A DNA stretch of 55,685 bases from Paludibacteraceae bacterium. GTDB lineage: Bacteria; Bacteroidota; Bacteroidia; Bacteroidales; Paludibacteraceae. Both the position numbers and the translations under genes were made by a program. The notes under the pieces were generated by a model. The model made no database searches, was not told the origin of the DNA, and worked only from the letters and a program-made list of their open reading frames with translations. Each line of letters starts with the position of its first letter. Within the stretch, counting starts at the first letter, position 1. Below, piece after piece: positions 15,706 through 24,776 of the stretch. The stretch is taken from assembly GCA_016297215.1 (NCBI GenBank), contig JAEDGZ010000014.1:1-55685 (forward strand). The letters run 5' to 3'.

Positions 15706-16413
15706 ATGGCACAGACACCAACTCCCCATATCGGGGCACAATTAGGCGACATCGCCGAGACCGTCATCATGGCGGGTGACCCTCTGCGCGCTAAACTGAT
15801 GGCAGAGAAGTTCTTAGACAATCCCGTGCAATTCAATAACGTGCGTGGCATGCTCGGCTTCACGGGCACACACAAAGGTAAGCGAGTGAGCGTGATGGGA
15901 CACGGCATGGGCATCCCGTCGATAGGTATCTACTCCTACGAGTTGTACAATTTCTACGGCGTGAAGACCATTATCCGCGTGGGCTCGGCAGGCAGTATCC
16001 ACCCCGACCTGCATATCGGCGACCTTGCCATCGCCATGGGGGCTTGCACCAACTCCAACTACGCCGCGCAGTATGAGTTGCCCGGCACCTTCGCCCCTAT
16101 CGCGGACTTCGACCTCTGCCGCCGCGCCGCCGAGGCATGCGAGCACTTCGGTTACCACTACAAGGTGGGCAACGTGTTCTCGTCGGACACTTTCTACACC
16201 GAGAATCCGCACAACGACAAGTGGATTAACATGGGCGTGATGTGCGTGGAGATGGAGGCACCCGCGCTCTATATGAACGCTGCACGCAGCGGCAATAAAG
16301 CGTTGGTTATCTGCACGATAAGCGACAACATCCTGACCGGCGAGGTTACCACGGCAGAAGAGCGTCAGAACAACTTCACCCACATGATGGATGTGGCGTT
16401 CAGCCTTGTATAA
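15706..16413 (+). CDS. deoD: Purine nucleoside phosphorylase, DeoD type
   Basis: DeoD phosphorolyses purine ribo- and deoxyribonucleosides to free base and sugar-1-phosphate in purine salvage. The opening TPHIGAQLGDIAETVIMAGDPLRAK is the hexameric NP-I family phosphate-binding start. The later GVMCVEMEAPALY holds the substrate-binding Glu, and ICTISDNILTGE the base-contacting Asp. The length of 235 residues equals E. coli DeoD within a few residues. yidC follows after 25 bp. Confidence 0.95.
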   Translation: MAQTPTPHIGAQLGDIAETVIMAGDPLRAKLMAEKFLDNPVQFNNVRGMLGFTGTHKGKRVSVMGHGMGIPSIGIYSYELYNFYGVKTIIRVGSAGSIHPDLHIGDLAIAMGACTNSNYAAQYELPGTFAPIADFDLCRRAAEACEHFGYHYKVGNVFSSDTFYTENPHNDKWINMGVMCVEMEAPALYMNAARSGNKALVICTISDNILTGEVTTAEERQNNFTHMMDVAFSLV

Positions 16414-16438
16414 CACGCAGTTATTTACACGAAGTTTT

Positions 16439-18370
16439 ATGGATAAAAACACTTGGATTGGCTTTTTATTGATAGCCGTGATTATTGTGGGTTTCTCGTT
16501 TATCGGGCGCCCGTCGAAAGAGGAGTTGGCAGAGCGCCAACGTATTCAAGACAGCATTGCCGTTGCGCAGCAGCAGGAGCGCGAGATGCAGTTCATCTCC
16601 GACCAAATCAATGCACAACTCTATGCAGACTCTGTAGCCCAAATACAATCAGAGAAAGACTCCGCCACCCTCGCGCAAGAGTTAGAGGCGAAGGTGCAAG
16701 CCACCTACGGCGCGTTTGCCCCCGCAGCGAAAGGGCAGAACACGCAGACGGTGATAGAGAACAGCAAGGTGCGCCTATACGTGGACAGCAAAGGCGGACG
16801 CATTGCGCGCGCGGAGTTGAAGGACTATAAAGCCTACGACGACACGCTGAACGACCTCTGCCTCTTCCGCGCCGACGAGAGCAAGTTATCCTACACGCTC
16901 ATCACCGCCAACAACCGTATTCTACAAACCGCCAACCTCTTCTTTGAGCCTAATTGGCTGAACGACAGTACGCTCGCCATGCGCCTGCACACCAACGATG
17001 CAGAGGCGTATATTGACTTCGTCTATACCGTGCCGGCAGACGAGTACATGATTGGTTTTCAGATTGTTCCCCACAACATGCAAGGCGTGTTGGCGCAGAA
17101 CGTCAACTCGCTGGAGATGCACTGGGAGCAGTTGATACCCCAGCAGGAGCGCGGGCGTAAGTTCGAAGAGCGCTACTCGCAGTTGCAGTACATGCTCGCC
17201 GACGGCAGCATGGAAACCCTCTCCGAAGCCAAGCATGACTCGCAGAAAGAGAGCACCAAAGTGCGCTGGATAGGCTACAAAGATCAGTTCTTCTCCACCG
17301 TCATGATTGCCGACGATGCCTTCACGAGCACCGTCCTCGAGTCCACGCCGCAGGGCAAGCACAGCGGATACCTGAAAGAGTACAAGACCTCGACCTCCGT
17401 GGCGTTCGACCTCACGGGGCAGAAGACAACCGACTTCCGCATCTACCTCGGTCCGAACCACTACAACACGCTGAAAGCCTACGACAAAGGCGTGGAGAAA
17501 GCCGACCGCCTGCACCTAAAAGAGTTGGTGCCGCTGGGCTGGAAAGTGGTGTCGTGGATAAACATGATTCTCGTCATTCCGATGTTCGATTTGTTCACCT
17601 CTTGGGGCTTGCATATCGGGTTGGTAATTGTGCTTATGACGCTGGTTATCAAGTTGATAATCCTGCCATTTGTGTTCGCGTCCTATAAGTCGAGCGCGAA
17701 GATGCGCGTGCTCAAGCCGCAGATAGACGCTATCAACGAGAAGTACCCGCCCGAGAAGATGCAGGAGCGTCAGCAGGCGACGATGGCACTCTATCAGAAA
17801 GCGGGCGTGAGCCCGATGTCGGGCTGTCTGCCGATGCTGTTCCAGTTCCCCGTGGTGATGGCGATGTTCTGGTTCTTCCCCACGGCTATTGAGTTGCGCG
17901 GCAAGTCGCTCTGGTGGGCAGACGACCTCTCTACCTACGATGCCGTGCTCTCATGGGGCTTCAACATCCCGCTTATTGGCGACCACCTGTCGATTTTCTG
18001 CTTGATGTTCACCCTCGTGAACGTGGCATACACCTACATCACCATGCAGACGCAGAACACCGACCCGAGCATGAAGTTCATGAAATGGATGATGTACCTG
18101 ATGCCGCTCATCTTCTTCTTCACCTTCAACGACTACGCTGCCGGCTTGAGTTACTACTACTGCGTCAGCCTCCTGATGACCATCCTGCAAACCTACATCT
18201 TCCGCTGGGCAATCGACGATAAGAAAGTGCTCGCGCAGATGGAGAAGAACGCCAAGAAACGCGAAGGCAAGAAGAAATCGGGCTTCATGGAGCGCTTGGA
18301 GCAGATGCAACGCGAGCAGGTGCGCATGGCACGCGAGAACGCCAAAGCGCAACAGAAGAGAATGCGGTAA
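16439..18370 (+). CDS. yidC: Membrane protein insertase YidC
   Basis: YidC inserts and folds inner-membrane proteins, alone or with SecYEG. I chose ATG 16439, just after the deoD gap; the in-frame codons upstream overlap deoD and would spoil the N-terminal helix MDKNTWIGFLLIAVIIVGFSF. The 643-residue protein has a large periplasmic beta-domain (about residues 90-340), then the conserved 60KD core with LVIVLMTLVIKLIILPFVF, PEKMQERQQATMALYQKAGVSP and GCLPMLFQFPVVMAMFWFFP. A basic coiled tail (KKREGKKKSGF to KAQQKRMR) suits ribosome contact. No oxaA-linked rnpA or rpmH is nearby. Confidence 0.97.
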   Translation: MDKNTWIGFLLIAVIIVGFSFIGRPSKEELAERQRIQDSIAVAQQQEREMQFISDQINAQLYADSVAQIQSEKDSATLAQELEAKVQATYGAFAPAAKGQNTQTVIENSKVRLYVDSKGGRIARAELKDYKAYDDTLNDLCLFRADESKLSYTLITANNRILQTANLFFEPNWLNDSTLAMRLHTNDAEAYIDFVYTVPADEYMIGFQIVPHNMQGVLAQNVNSLEMHWEQLIPQQERGRKFEERYSQLQYMLADGSMETLSEAKHDSQKESTKVRWIGYKDQFFSTVMIADDAFTSTVLESTPQGKHSGYLKEYKTSTSVAFDLTGQKTTDFRIYLGPNHYNTLKAYDKGVEKADRLHLKELVPLGWKVVSWINMILVIPMFDLFTSWGLHIGLVIVLMTLVIKLIILPFVFASYKSSAKMRVLKPQIDAINEKYPPEKMQERQQATMALYQKAGVSPMSGCLPMLFQFPVVMAMFWFFPTAIELRGKSLWWADDLSTYDAVLSWGFNIPLIGDHLSIFCLMFTLVNVAYTYITMQTQNTDPSMKFMKWMMYLMPLIFFFTFNDYAAGLSYYYCVSLLMTILQTYIFRWAIDDKKVLAQMEKNAKKREGKKKSGFMERLEQMQREQVRMARENAKAQQKRMR

Positions 18371-18437
18371 AAAGACCGCTTCGCTGAAAGACCGTTGCAC
18401 TGAAAGATAAAGGATAAAAGACTTATTAGTTTCGTCT
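18371..18437. repeat. GACCGCTTCGCTGAAAGA and AAGATAAAGGATAAAAGACT words
   Basis: Mini-hairpin word GACCGCTTCGCTGAAAGA is followed by AAGATAAAGGATAAAAGACT and TTCGTCTATGAGG. This is the left half of the repeat seen whole at 7456 and 42962; the right half is missing. Confidence 0.8.
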
Positions 18438-19244
18438 ATGAGGACTAACTACTTCAATACTATTTGCGTTTTAACCCTGTGCTTAGCAACAAGCACGGGG
18501 TTAATTGCTCAGGTGGATAGCGGGGAGGGCACCCGACAGATTACCTCCACCTCTTCCATGGGGCTGCCCGGAGACAACCCCTCCTTGAGTGCTCAACACG
18601 AAGAGCCCGATGCGAAGGAAAAATACACTTTCGGTGATTTCTTCGATGCCTTAGACCTGCCTACGGTGTTGGGCGTGGGCTTCCGCCCGGACGGCATCGA
18701 GAGTGCATCGTTCAACGCGGGTCTGCGCCTCGGCTGGCGACACCATAAGAACTACGGCACCTTCGTCTATCTGTCGTACAACCCCTATTCCGCTACCTAC
18801 GACTCGCTCCTTGTGCAGAACACCAACGTGCGTAGCGGCGAGAACTGGTACCACGAGGTGAGCATCGGTGTGGGCTATCGTGTGCCCCTCGTGCGCGACA
18901 TCCGCGGCTTCTACCAACATCCTTACTTCCACTCGTGGGACTTCTTCTGCGCCATCTGGCCCGGGGCGAAAATCAACGTAGTGAAAAATGTGGAGCCAAT
19001 GGCAGACAACTCCTCCGCCCCATCTTACCGCCTCACCGACCAAACGACCGTCATCCCCACGCTCGGCTTCTCGGCGGGCGTGGAGTGGTTCGTGATGAGC
19101 AACTTTGGTATCTTCGTAGAAGCGGCGTATGTTCAGCACCTCATGCCCACTATGGTGGAGCAAGCCGCCATTGACCAAGGACGCATCCGCCACCCCGCCG
19201 GACCAATCTCTTTCTCCGCCGGACTAGCACTATTCTTCAACTGA
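18438..19244 (+). CDS. Predicted outer-membrane beta-barrel protein, unknown role
   Basis: The 268-residue product has a signal peptide (NTICVLTLCLATSTGLIAQ, cut near residue 25). After it come alternating aromatic/glycine strands such as LRLGWRHHKNYGTFVYLSYN and EVSIGVGYRVPLVRDIRGFY, ending in AGLALFFN, with a terminal aromatic typical of barrels inserted by BamA. I recognise no specific family. It stands alone between yidC and the PBP gene, which has its own promoter. Confidence 0.7.
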   Translation: MRTNYFNTICVLTLCLATSTGLIAQVDSGEGTRQITSTSSMGLPGDNPSLSAQHEEPDAKEKYTFGDFFDALDLPTVLGVGFRPDGIESASFNAGLRLGWRHHKNYGTFVYLSYNPYSATYDSLLVQNTNVRSGENWYHEVSIGVGYRVPLVRDIRGFYQHPYFHSWDFFCAIWPGAKINVVKNVEPMADNSSAPSYRLTDQTTVIPTLGFSAGVEWFVMSNFGIFVEAAYVQHLMPTMVEQAAIDQGRIRHPAGPISFSAGLALFFN

Positions 19245-19274
19245 TATTTTTTATAGTATGAGATGACATAAAAT

Positions 19275-19305
19275 TTGCAAATATCCGCAAAAAGTGTTAT
19301 CTTTG
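19275..19305 (+). promoter_or_regulatory. Bacteroidetes-type promoter of the PBP1A gene
   Basis: TTG (19275-19277) and TATCTTTG (19298-19305) are 20 bp apart. GCGAAGTATT is tandemly repeated just downstream (19315-19340). Confidence 0.85.
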
Positions 19306-19388
19306 CGCAGTTTTGCGAAGTATTGCGAAGTATTGCGTAGTTTCGTACACACACATACCGAAAAAAATAAATAGAACGAATATATACT

Positions 19389-21641
19389 ATGAAGACATTT
19401 TTGAAATGGTTTTGGGGACTGTTTGCTGCGGGCGTGGTGGTCGTGGTAGCGGTCTTTTGGATGATAACGAAGGGCTGGTTGGGCTATTTGCCGCCGCTGG
19501 AGGAGTTGCGGAACCCGAAGAATAAATATGCGAGCGAGGTGTTCTCTGCGGATATGCAGTCGCTGGGTCGGTATTATCGTCAGGCGAACCGCGTGGGCGT
19601 GCAGTACAGCGACCTGTCGCCGGAGTTGGTGGAGGCACTGATAGCGACGGAAGACGCGCGATTCTACAACCATACGGGTGTGGACTTCAAGGCGTTCATG
19701 CGTGCGGTGCTGAAGTTAGGTCGCGCGGGCGGCGGTAGTACGCTGACGCAGCAGTTGGCAAAGCAGATATGGTCGCCGCGGGCGAACAACATCTTCGAGC
19801 GTGCGATGCAAAAGCCGATAGAATGGGTGATAGCGACGAAATTGGAGCGGCTGTATTCGAAAGACGAGATACTGCTGATGTATCTGAATCAGTTTGATTT
19901 TCTGTACAATGCGGTGGGTATCAAGTCGGCGGCGCAGGTGTATTTCTCGACGACTCCGGCAGAGTTAAAAGTGGAGGAGAGCGCGATGCTGGTGGGTATG
20001 TGTAAGAACCCGTCGCTGTACAACCCCGTTCGTCGTCCGCAGAACGCATTGGCGCGGCGTAACACGGTGCTGAGTCAGATGGAGAAATACGGTTACCTGA
20101 CGGAGACGGAGTGCGACTCGCTGCAGGCGCTGCCGATAGAGTTGCATTACAGCAGCGTGGACCACAAGCAGGGCGCGGCGCCGTACTTCCGCGAGTATCT
20201 GCGCAACGTGCTGACGGCGAAAGAGCCGAAAGAGAGTCAGTACGCGGAGTGGAACAAACAGCAGTACAAGATAGACAAATACCAATGGGACAACAACCCG
20301 CTGTACGGTTTCTGCAACAAGAACACCAAGCCCGACGGGTCGCACTATGACCTTTATCAGGACGGCTTGCGTATCTACACGACTATCGACTCGCGCATGC
20401 AGCGGTATGCGGAAGAGGCGGTGGAGGAGCATATGCAGAGCCTGCAGAAGAGTTTCTTCCGCGAGTGCAAACGCAAGCGGAATGCGCCTTTCTCCATCTC
20501 GATTACGCGGGAGGAGATAGACGGCATCATGACGCGCTCGATGCGTCAGACCGACCGCTACCGCGGTATGAAGAAAGCGGGTGCGACGGAGGAAGAGATA
20601 CGCGCGGCATTTAACACGCCGGTGGAGATGCAGGTGTTCTCGTACGAGGGTAACGGACTGATAGACACGGTGATGAGTCCGATGGACTCTATCCGTTGGC
20701 TGAAGACCTACCTGCGTTGCGGCTTCCTGTCGATGGACCCGCTGAACGGGCATGTGAAGGCGTATGTGGGCGGACCTGACTTCGCGCATTTCCAGTACGA
20801 TATGGCGACGACGGGCAGACGGCAGGTGGGCTCGACGGTGAAGCCCTACCTCTACACGCTGGCGATGGACGAGGGTATGTCGCCCTGCGACAAGGTGGTG
20901 AACGACTCGATAACGCTCTACGATGCGAACGGTCGCCCGTGGACGCCGCGCGACACGCATGCGAAGAACCAAGGCGACACGGTTACGCTGGCATGGGGCC
21001 TGCGGTACTCGTCGAACTGGATTACCGCCTACCTGATGTCGCTGTTCACGCCGGAGCAGTTGGTAAGGATGATGCAGTCGTTTGGTATTCAGGGGCAACT
21101 GGACCCCGTCATCAGTCTCTGTCTCGGTCCGTGCGAGGTGAGCGTGCAGGAGATGGTGGACGCGTACACGACCTTCGTGAACAAGGGTATCCGCACGGAG
21201 CCGCTGTACGTAACGCGCATAGAGGACAACAACGGCAACGTGCTGGCGCGGTTTGCGCCGCTGACGCACGAGATAATCAGCGAGACGACCTCGTATAAGA
21301 TGATACAGATGTTGCAGGACGTGGTGGACAGAGGTACGGGCGTGCGCGTGCGCTATAAGTACGGTATCAAAGCGCCGATGGGAGGCAAGACAGGGACCAC
21401 CAACAACAACTCTGACGGCTGGTTCATGGGGTTCACGCCGTCGCTGGTGAGCGGCGTGTGGGTAGGCGGGGAAGACCGCGCGATACACTTCGACAACCTT
21501 GCGGAGGGGCAAGGTGCTTCGATGGCGCTGCCCATCTACGCACTTTACATGCAGCGCGTCTATCGCGACAGCACGCTGGGCTACAGCGAGGAGGAGCAGT
21601 TTGATATACCCGACTGGTTTGAGCGGGCGAAGTGCGAGTAA
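19389..21641 (+). CDS. mrcA: Penicillin-binding protein 1A (bifunctional transglycosylase/transpeptidase)
   Basis: This class A PBP polymerises and cross-links peptidoglycan at the outer face of the inner membrane. It has one N-terminal membrane helix (about residues 8-30). The GT51 domain carries EALIATEDARFYNHTGVDF (catalytic Glu) and GGGSTLTQQLAKQ. The transpeptidase has the active-site S482-T-V-K485, SSN (in YSSNWITAYLM) and K667-T-G-T. The length of 750 residues is normal. Codons here use more G-ending third positions than neighbouring genes. Confidence 0.95.
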   Translation: MKTFLKWFWGLFAAGVVVVVAVFWMITKGWLGYLPPLEELRNPKNKYASEVFSADMQSLGRYYRQANRVGVQYSDLSPELVEALIATEDARFYNHTGVDFKAFMRAVLKLGRAGGGSTLTQQLAKQIWSPRANNIFERAMQKPIEWVIATKLERLYSKDEILLMYLNQFDFLYNAVGIKSAAQVYFSTTPAELKVEESAMLVGMCKNPSLYNPVRRPQNALARRNTVLSQMEKYGYLTETECDSLQALPIELHYSSVDHKQGAAPYFREYLRNVLTAKEPKESQYAEWNKQQYKIDKYQWDNNPLYGFCNKNTKPDGSHYDLYQDGLRIYTTIDSRMQRYAEEAVEEHMQSLQKSFFRECKRKRNAPFSISITREEIDGIMTRSMRQTDRYRGMKKAGATEEEIRAAFNTPVEMQVFSYEGNGLIDTVMSPMDSIRWLKTYLRCGFLSMDPLNGHVKAYVGGPDFAHFQYDMATTGRRQVGSTVKPYLYTLAMDEGMSPCDKVVNDSITLYDANGRPWTPRDTHAKNQGDTVTLAWGLRYSSNWITAYLMSLFTPEQLVRMMQSFGIQGQLDPVISLCLGPCEVSVQEMVDAYTTFVNKGIRTEPLYVTRIEDNNGNVLARFAPLTHEIISETTSYKMIQMLQDVVDRGTGVRVRYKYGIKAPMGGKTGTTNNNSDGWFMGFTPSLVSGVWVGGEDRAIHFDNLAEGQGASMALPIYALYMQRVYRDSTLGYSEEEQFDIPDWFERAKCE

Positions 21642-21735
21642 GGGGAATTATGAATTATGAATTATGAGGGCGTATGCTCTGAGGGGAAGGAGTAATCGGA
21701 GTGTTCGGAGTAATCGGAAGATTCGAATCGTTAGG
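21642..21735. repeat. AATTATGAATTATGA and GGAGTAATCGGA word repeats
   Basis: AATTATGAATTATGAGGGCG is followed by GGAGTAATCGGAGTGTTC and GGAGTAATCGGAAGATTC. They fill the gap between the PBP and TPR genes; no promoter motif was found. Confidence 0.75.
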
Positions 21736-21743
21736 AATGTGTT

Positions 21744-23741
21744 ATGCGGAAGAGATGGTACATATCGGTCTTGGTGCTGTGTTTTTGGTTGCCGATGAGG
21801 GCGCAACTAAATACCGACCGTATCACGGCGATAGGGCGCAACGCGCTCTATTTTGAGGACTATGTGCTGTCTATTCAGTATTTCAATCAGGTCATCAAAC
21901 TCAAGCCTTACCTCGCCGAGCCTTATCTCTACCGCGCGATTGCGAAAATCAACCTCGAAGACTATCAGGGGGCGTTGCGCGATTGTCAGTCGGCTATCGC
22001 CTGCAACCCGTTCATGCCCGGCGCGTACTACACGCGCGGGTTCGTCTATCGTCGTTTGGACGAGGCGGCGCTGGCGGAGCAGGACTTCAGCCAAGCCTTA
22101 GTGTTCGCGCCCGAGAACAAGACCTACCTGCTGCTTCGGGCGGACGCGCGGGCGGCGCAGGAGCATTTCGACGAGGCGATGGCGGACATGGAGCAGTTGC
22201 TCAAGCGCGAGCCCGAGTCGGCGTCGCTGTTGTTTGAGAAGGGGGCGATATGTATGCAGATGAAGGACACCGCATGCGCGCTGGCGGCGTTTGAACGCAC
22301 CACGGAGTTGGACTCGCAGAACCCCGCCAACTGGTCGGCTCTGGGGACAGTGAACCTCATGCGCGAGGAGTACGACAAGGCGTTGCTGCAACTGACGCAA
22401 GCGGTCAACCTCGGGTCGAAATGGGCGGGCGACTATATCAACCGAGGCGTTATCTTCTATCATAATCATAACTACCGCGGAGCGTTGGCGGACTACGACA
22501 AGGCGATAGAGTTGGCGCCGCGCGACGCGCAGTGCTACTACAACCGCGGGGTGCTGCGGCATGAGTTGGGCGACTACAACCGCGCGCTGAACGACTACGA
22601 TCGTGCGTTAGAACTGGCACCGGAGAAGACCGAGATGCGCTACCAGCGCGGGCTGGTGCAGATGGAGTTGCGGCAGTGGGAAGCCGCTCGTCAGGACTTT
22701 GACTCGCTCATCGCCCGCTATCCCGACTTCCTGCCCTCTTATTACCTCGCAGCGCAAGCCACCACGGCGCTGAACCTGACCAAAGAGGCGTACCGCTATC
22801 GGCAGACCGCCTACGAGCGCGAGCAGGAGGGCAGCCGCAGGGCGACGCAGGGCAGTTCGTCTTCCGCTCCCAACACCTCGGTGCAAATAGCGCAAGCGCA
22901 GCCGCAGAAGCGCGACCGACGCAAGGAGTTCTCCGCGCAGACGGCGCAGACCAACCAAGAGCCGACGGAAGACGAACAGAAATATCAGTCCTCCACCCGC
23001 GGCGCAGTGCAGAAGAAATACGCCGATGTGGTGAACGAGCCGAACATCTTGCTATCATACTATACGCAGGAGCAGCCGCTACGGCAGACCAACTACTACC
23101 ACGCTGCTGTGTCGGAACTGAACCGCCGGCAATGGTTGCCCGCGCCGCTGCATTTCGTGGTGCAGGAACAGCCGCTGACCGCCGACCTCGTGAACCTGCA
23201 TTTCCAACAGATAAGCCTACTCTCGGAGCAGTTAGACAAGACCTTGTCGCCCGCGTTGTTCTTCGCCCGCGCGATGGAGTTCGCGCTGGTGCAAGACTAC
23301 TCGTCGGCGATTGACGACTGCACGCAGGCGCTGCAACTGACTAACGACCGCGAGCAGGTGGCGGTCATCACTTTCTGCCGCGCCAACTGGCGCTACAAAC
23401 TGCTGCAATACCGCCGCGCGACGGGGGAGCAGACGGAGAAGATGAGCATGGACTTCGACATCATGCTGCGCGACTACGACCAAGTGGTGCGCCTATACCC
23501 CGACTTCGCTTTTGCTTACTACAACAAGGCGAACATCCTCTGCATGCAACGGGAGTGGAAGGCAGCAATCAGCCATTACACGCAAGCCATCGGCGTGGAC
23601 GCGGACTTCGCCGAAGCGTATTTCAATCGCGGGCTGACCTATATCTACACCGACCTGCCGGAGCAGGGATTAGCCGACCTGAGCAAAGCCGGCGAACTCG
23701 GTATCTACCAAGCCTACAACCTCATCACACGATTCCAATGA
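21744..23741 (+). CDS. Exported tetratricopeptide-repeat protein
   Basis: The signal peptide is MRKRWYISVLVLCFWLPMRA with cleavage before QLNTD. The mature protein holds many 34-residue TPR units, clear in PYLYRAIAKINLEDYQGALRD, INRGVIFYHNHNYRGALADY and YNRGVLRHELGDYNRALNDY (residues about 30-360). A low-complexity Q/S/T-rich linker (about 365-420) separates a second TPR block near the C-terminus (AFAYYNKANILCMQREWKAA, EAYFNRGLTYIY). TPRs mediate protein contacts, probably in the periplasm; the partner is unknown. The stop overlaps the next start (ATGA). Confidence 0.85.
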   Translation: MRKRWYISVLVLCFWLPMRAQLNTDRITAIGRNALYFEDYVLSIQYFNQVIKLKPYLAEPYLYRAIAKINLEDYQGALRDCQSAIACNPFMPGAYYTRGFVYRRLDEAALAEQDFSQALVFAPENKTYLLLRADARAAQEHFDEAMADMEQLLKREPESASLLFEKGAICMQMKDTACALAAFERTTELDSQNPANWSALGTVNLMREEYDKALLQLTQAVNLGSKWAGDYINRGVIFYHNHNYRGALADYDKAIELAPRDAQCYYNRGVLRHELGDYNRALNDYDRALELAPEKTEMRYQRGLVQMELRQWEAARQDFDSLIARYPDFLPSYYLAAQATTALNLTKEAYRYRQTAYEREQEGSRRATQGSSSSAPNTSVQIAQAQPQKRDRRKEFSAQTAQTNQEPTEDEQKYQSSTRGAVQKKYADVVNEPNILLSYYTQEQPLRQTNYYHAAVSELNRRQWLPAPLHFVVQEQPLTADLVNLHFQQISLLSEQLDKTLSPALFFARAMEFALVQDYSSAIDDCTQALQLTNDREQVAVITFCRANWRYKLLQYRRATGEQTEKMSMDFDIMLRDYDQVVRLYPDFAFAYYNKANILCMQREWKAAISHYTQAIGVDADFAEAYFNRGLTYIYTDLPEQGLADLSKAGELGIYQAYNLITRFQ

Positions 23742-24706
23742 GAAAGCGTTTTTATAGTGGATATAGAAATTCTAGTTTTTCTAGATATTCTAGGTGGTGC
23801 GTTGTTTGTTTACTTTTTGTTCTCCCTCCCTTTGTAGGGAGGGGCGGGGAGGGTCATGGTGGAACTCTCTCTGCCCAAGTATTGTACGAGGTGTCGGGGA
23901 ACAGCACTAAGGCGAAGAGTTATGTTCTTGCTACCAATCGGCTGGTGGATATCGCCTTCTTAGACACCATTCCTAATGTCTTTGCCTGCTTTGCCAAGTG
24001 CGACAAAGTGGTTACGGAGTTCGCTATGGAGGACTACGAGGCGCTGTCGGCGTTGCGGCAAGCGGCGGTGCTGCCCGACTCCGTCAGGCTCACCAACTTC
24101 TACAGCGAGGCGGAGTACGAGCATATAGACCAAGCGTTGCTGCTTAATCTCGGCATGGGGCTGAATCAACTATGCCGTATGAAGCCCGCCTACCTGACGG
24201 AGATGTTCCGCGCCGCGCTCTTCAAGCAGTGGCTTGGGTATGACGAGGCGCGGTCGATGGAGACCTTCTTCGAGGTGGTGGCGCAGGAGAAAGGGTTGCC
24301 CGTATATGGGCTGGACGATGTGGGAGAGACGATGTACATGCTCTTCGACAGGGAGCCGTTTCATTGGCAGTGCGAAGAACTGCAGAAGGTGATAGACTAC
24401 CCCGAGCGGGAGGTGCAGCAAGAGCGGACACTGCTGGAGATGTACCGCATGGGACGGCTGGCAGACATAGCATATCAGGTGTCAGGTCCCGATAACAAGA
24501 CCTCTATCTCCTATTCCGATTATCAGGTGTATGCGCAGCGCAACCGCACTTGGGTGAAGCGCCTGCAACCCTATCTGCGCGACGGGCATGCTTTCATCGC
24601 GCTCAATGCCATCTACCTCGGCGGCGATAAGGGACTGCTTGCCGCCCTGCGCGAAGCAGGCTACCGTGTCCGCCCCGTGAATAGAGGGCGGAAGAGCGGA
24701 AGGTAA
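23738..24706 (+). CDS. TraB/GumN-like protein with repeat-built N-terminus
   Basis: The 322-residue protein matches the TraB/GumN fold (LYEVSGNSTKAKSYVLATN, EKGLPVYGLDDVGETMYML, and RNRTWVKRLQPYL followed by FIALNAIYLGGDKGLL and GYRVRPV). The canonical GTxH is ATNR, so the usual His is missing, and the second metal-type motif GAxHL reads NAIYL; a hydrolase activity is therefore doubtful. ATG 23738 overlaps the TPR stop. Residues 8-19 are written by TCTAGA words and 28-42 by a CCCTCCCT palindrome, inside what should be the signal peptide (CVVCLLFVLPPF is the hydrophobic core). Export may still work with cleavage near LSAQ. Confidence 0.75.
   Translation: MRKRFYSGYRNSSFSRYSRWCVVCLLFVLPPFVGRGGEGHGGTLSAQVLYEVSGNSTKAKSYVLATNRLVDIAFLDTIPNVFACFAKCDKVVTEFAMEDYEALSALRQAAVLPDSVRLTNFYSEAEYEHIDQALLLNLGMGLNQLCRMKPAYLTEMFRAALFKQWLGYDEARSMETFFEVVAQEKGLPVYGLDDVGETMYMLFDREPFHWQCEELQKVIDYPEREVQQERTLLEMYRMGRLADIAYQVSGPDNKTSISYSDYQVYAQRNRTWVKRLQPYLRDGHAFIALNAIYLGGDKGLLAALREAGYRVRPVNRGRKSGR
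23763..23793. repeat. TCTAGA word repeat inside the TraB-like gene
   Basis: AGAAATTCTAG and TTTCTAGATATTCTAGG match the words at 15617 and 25975. They are translated near the N-terminus. Confidence 0.8.
23821..23860. repeat. Family 2 palindrome inside the TraB-like gene
   Basis: CCTCCCT-TTGT-AGGGAGG (23825-23842) is followed by GGCGGGGAGGGTCATGGTGG. It is in frame as PPFVGRGGEGHGG. Confidence 0.85.
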
Positions 24707-24776
24707 CTTTCGTTTTCAGTCCTCCATTAAGTATTGTGTCATTCATCATAAATTCATTGCAAAAAAATAATTAGAT

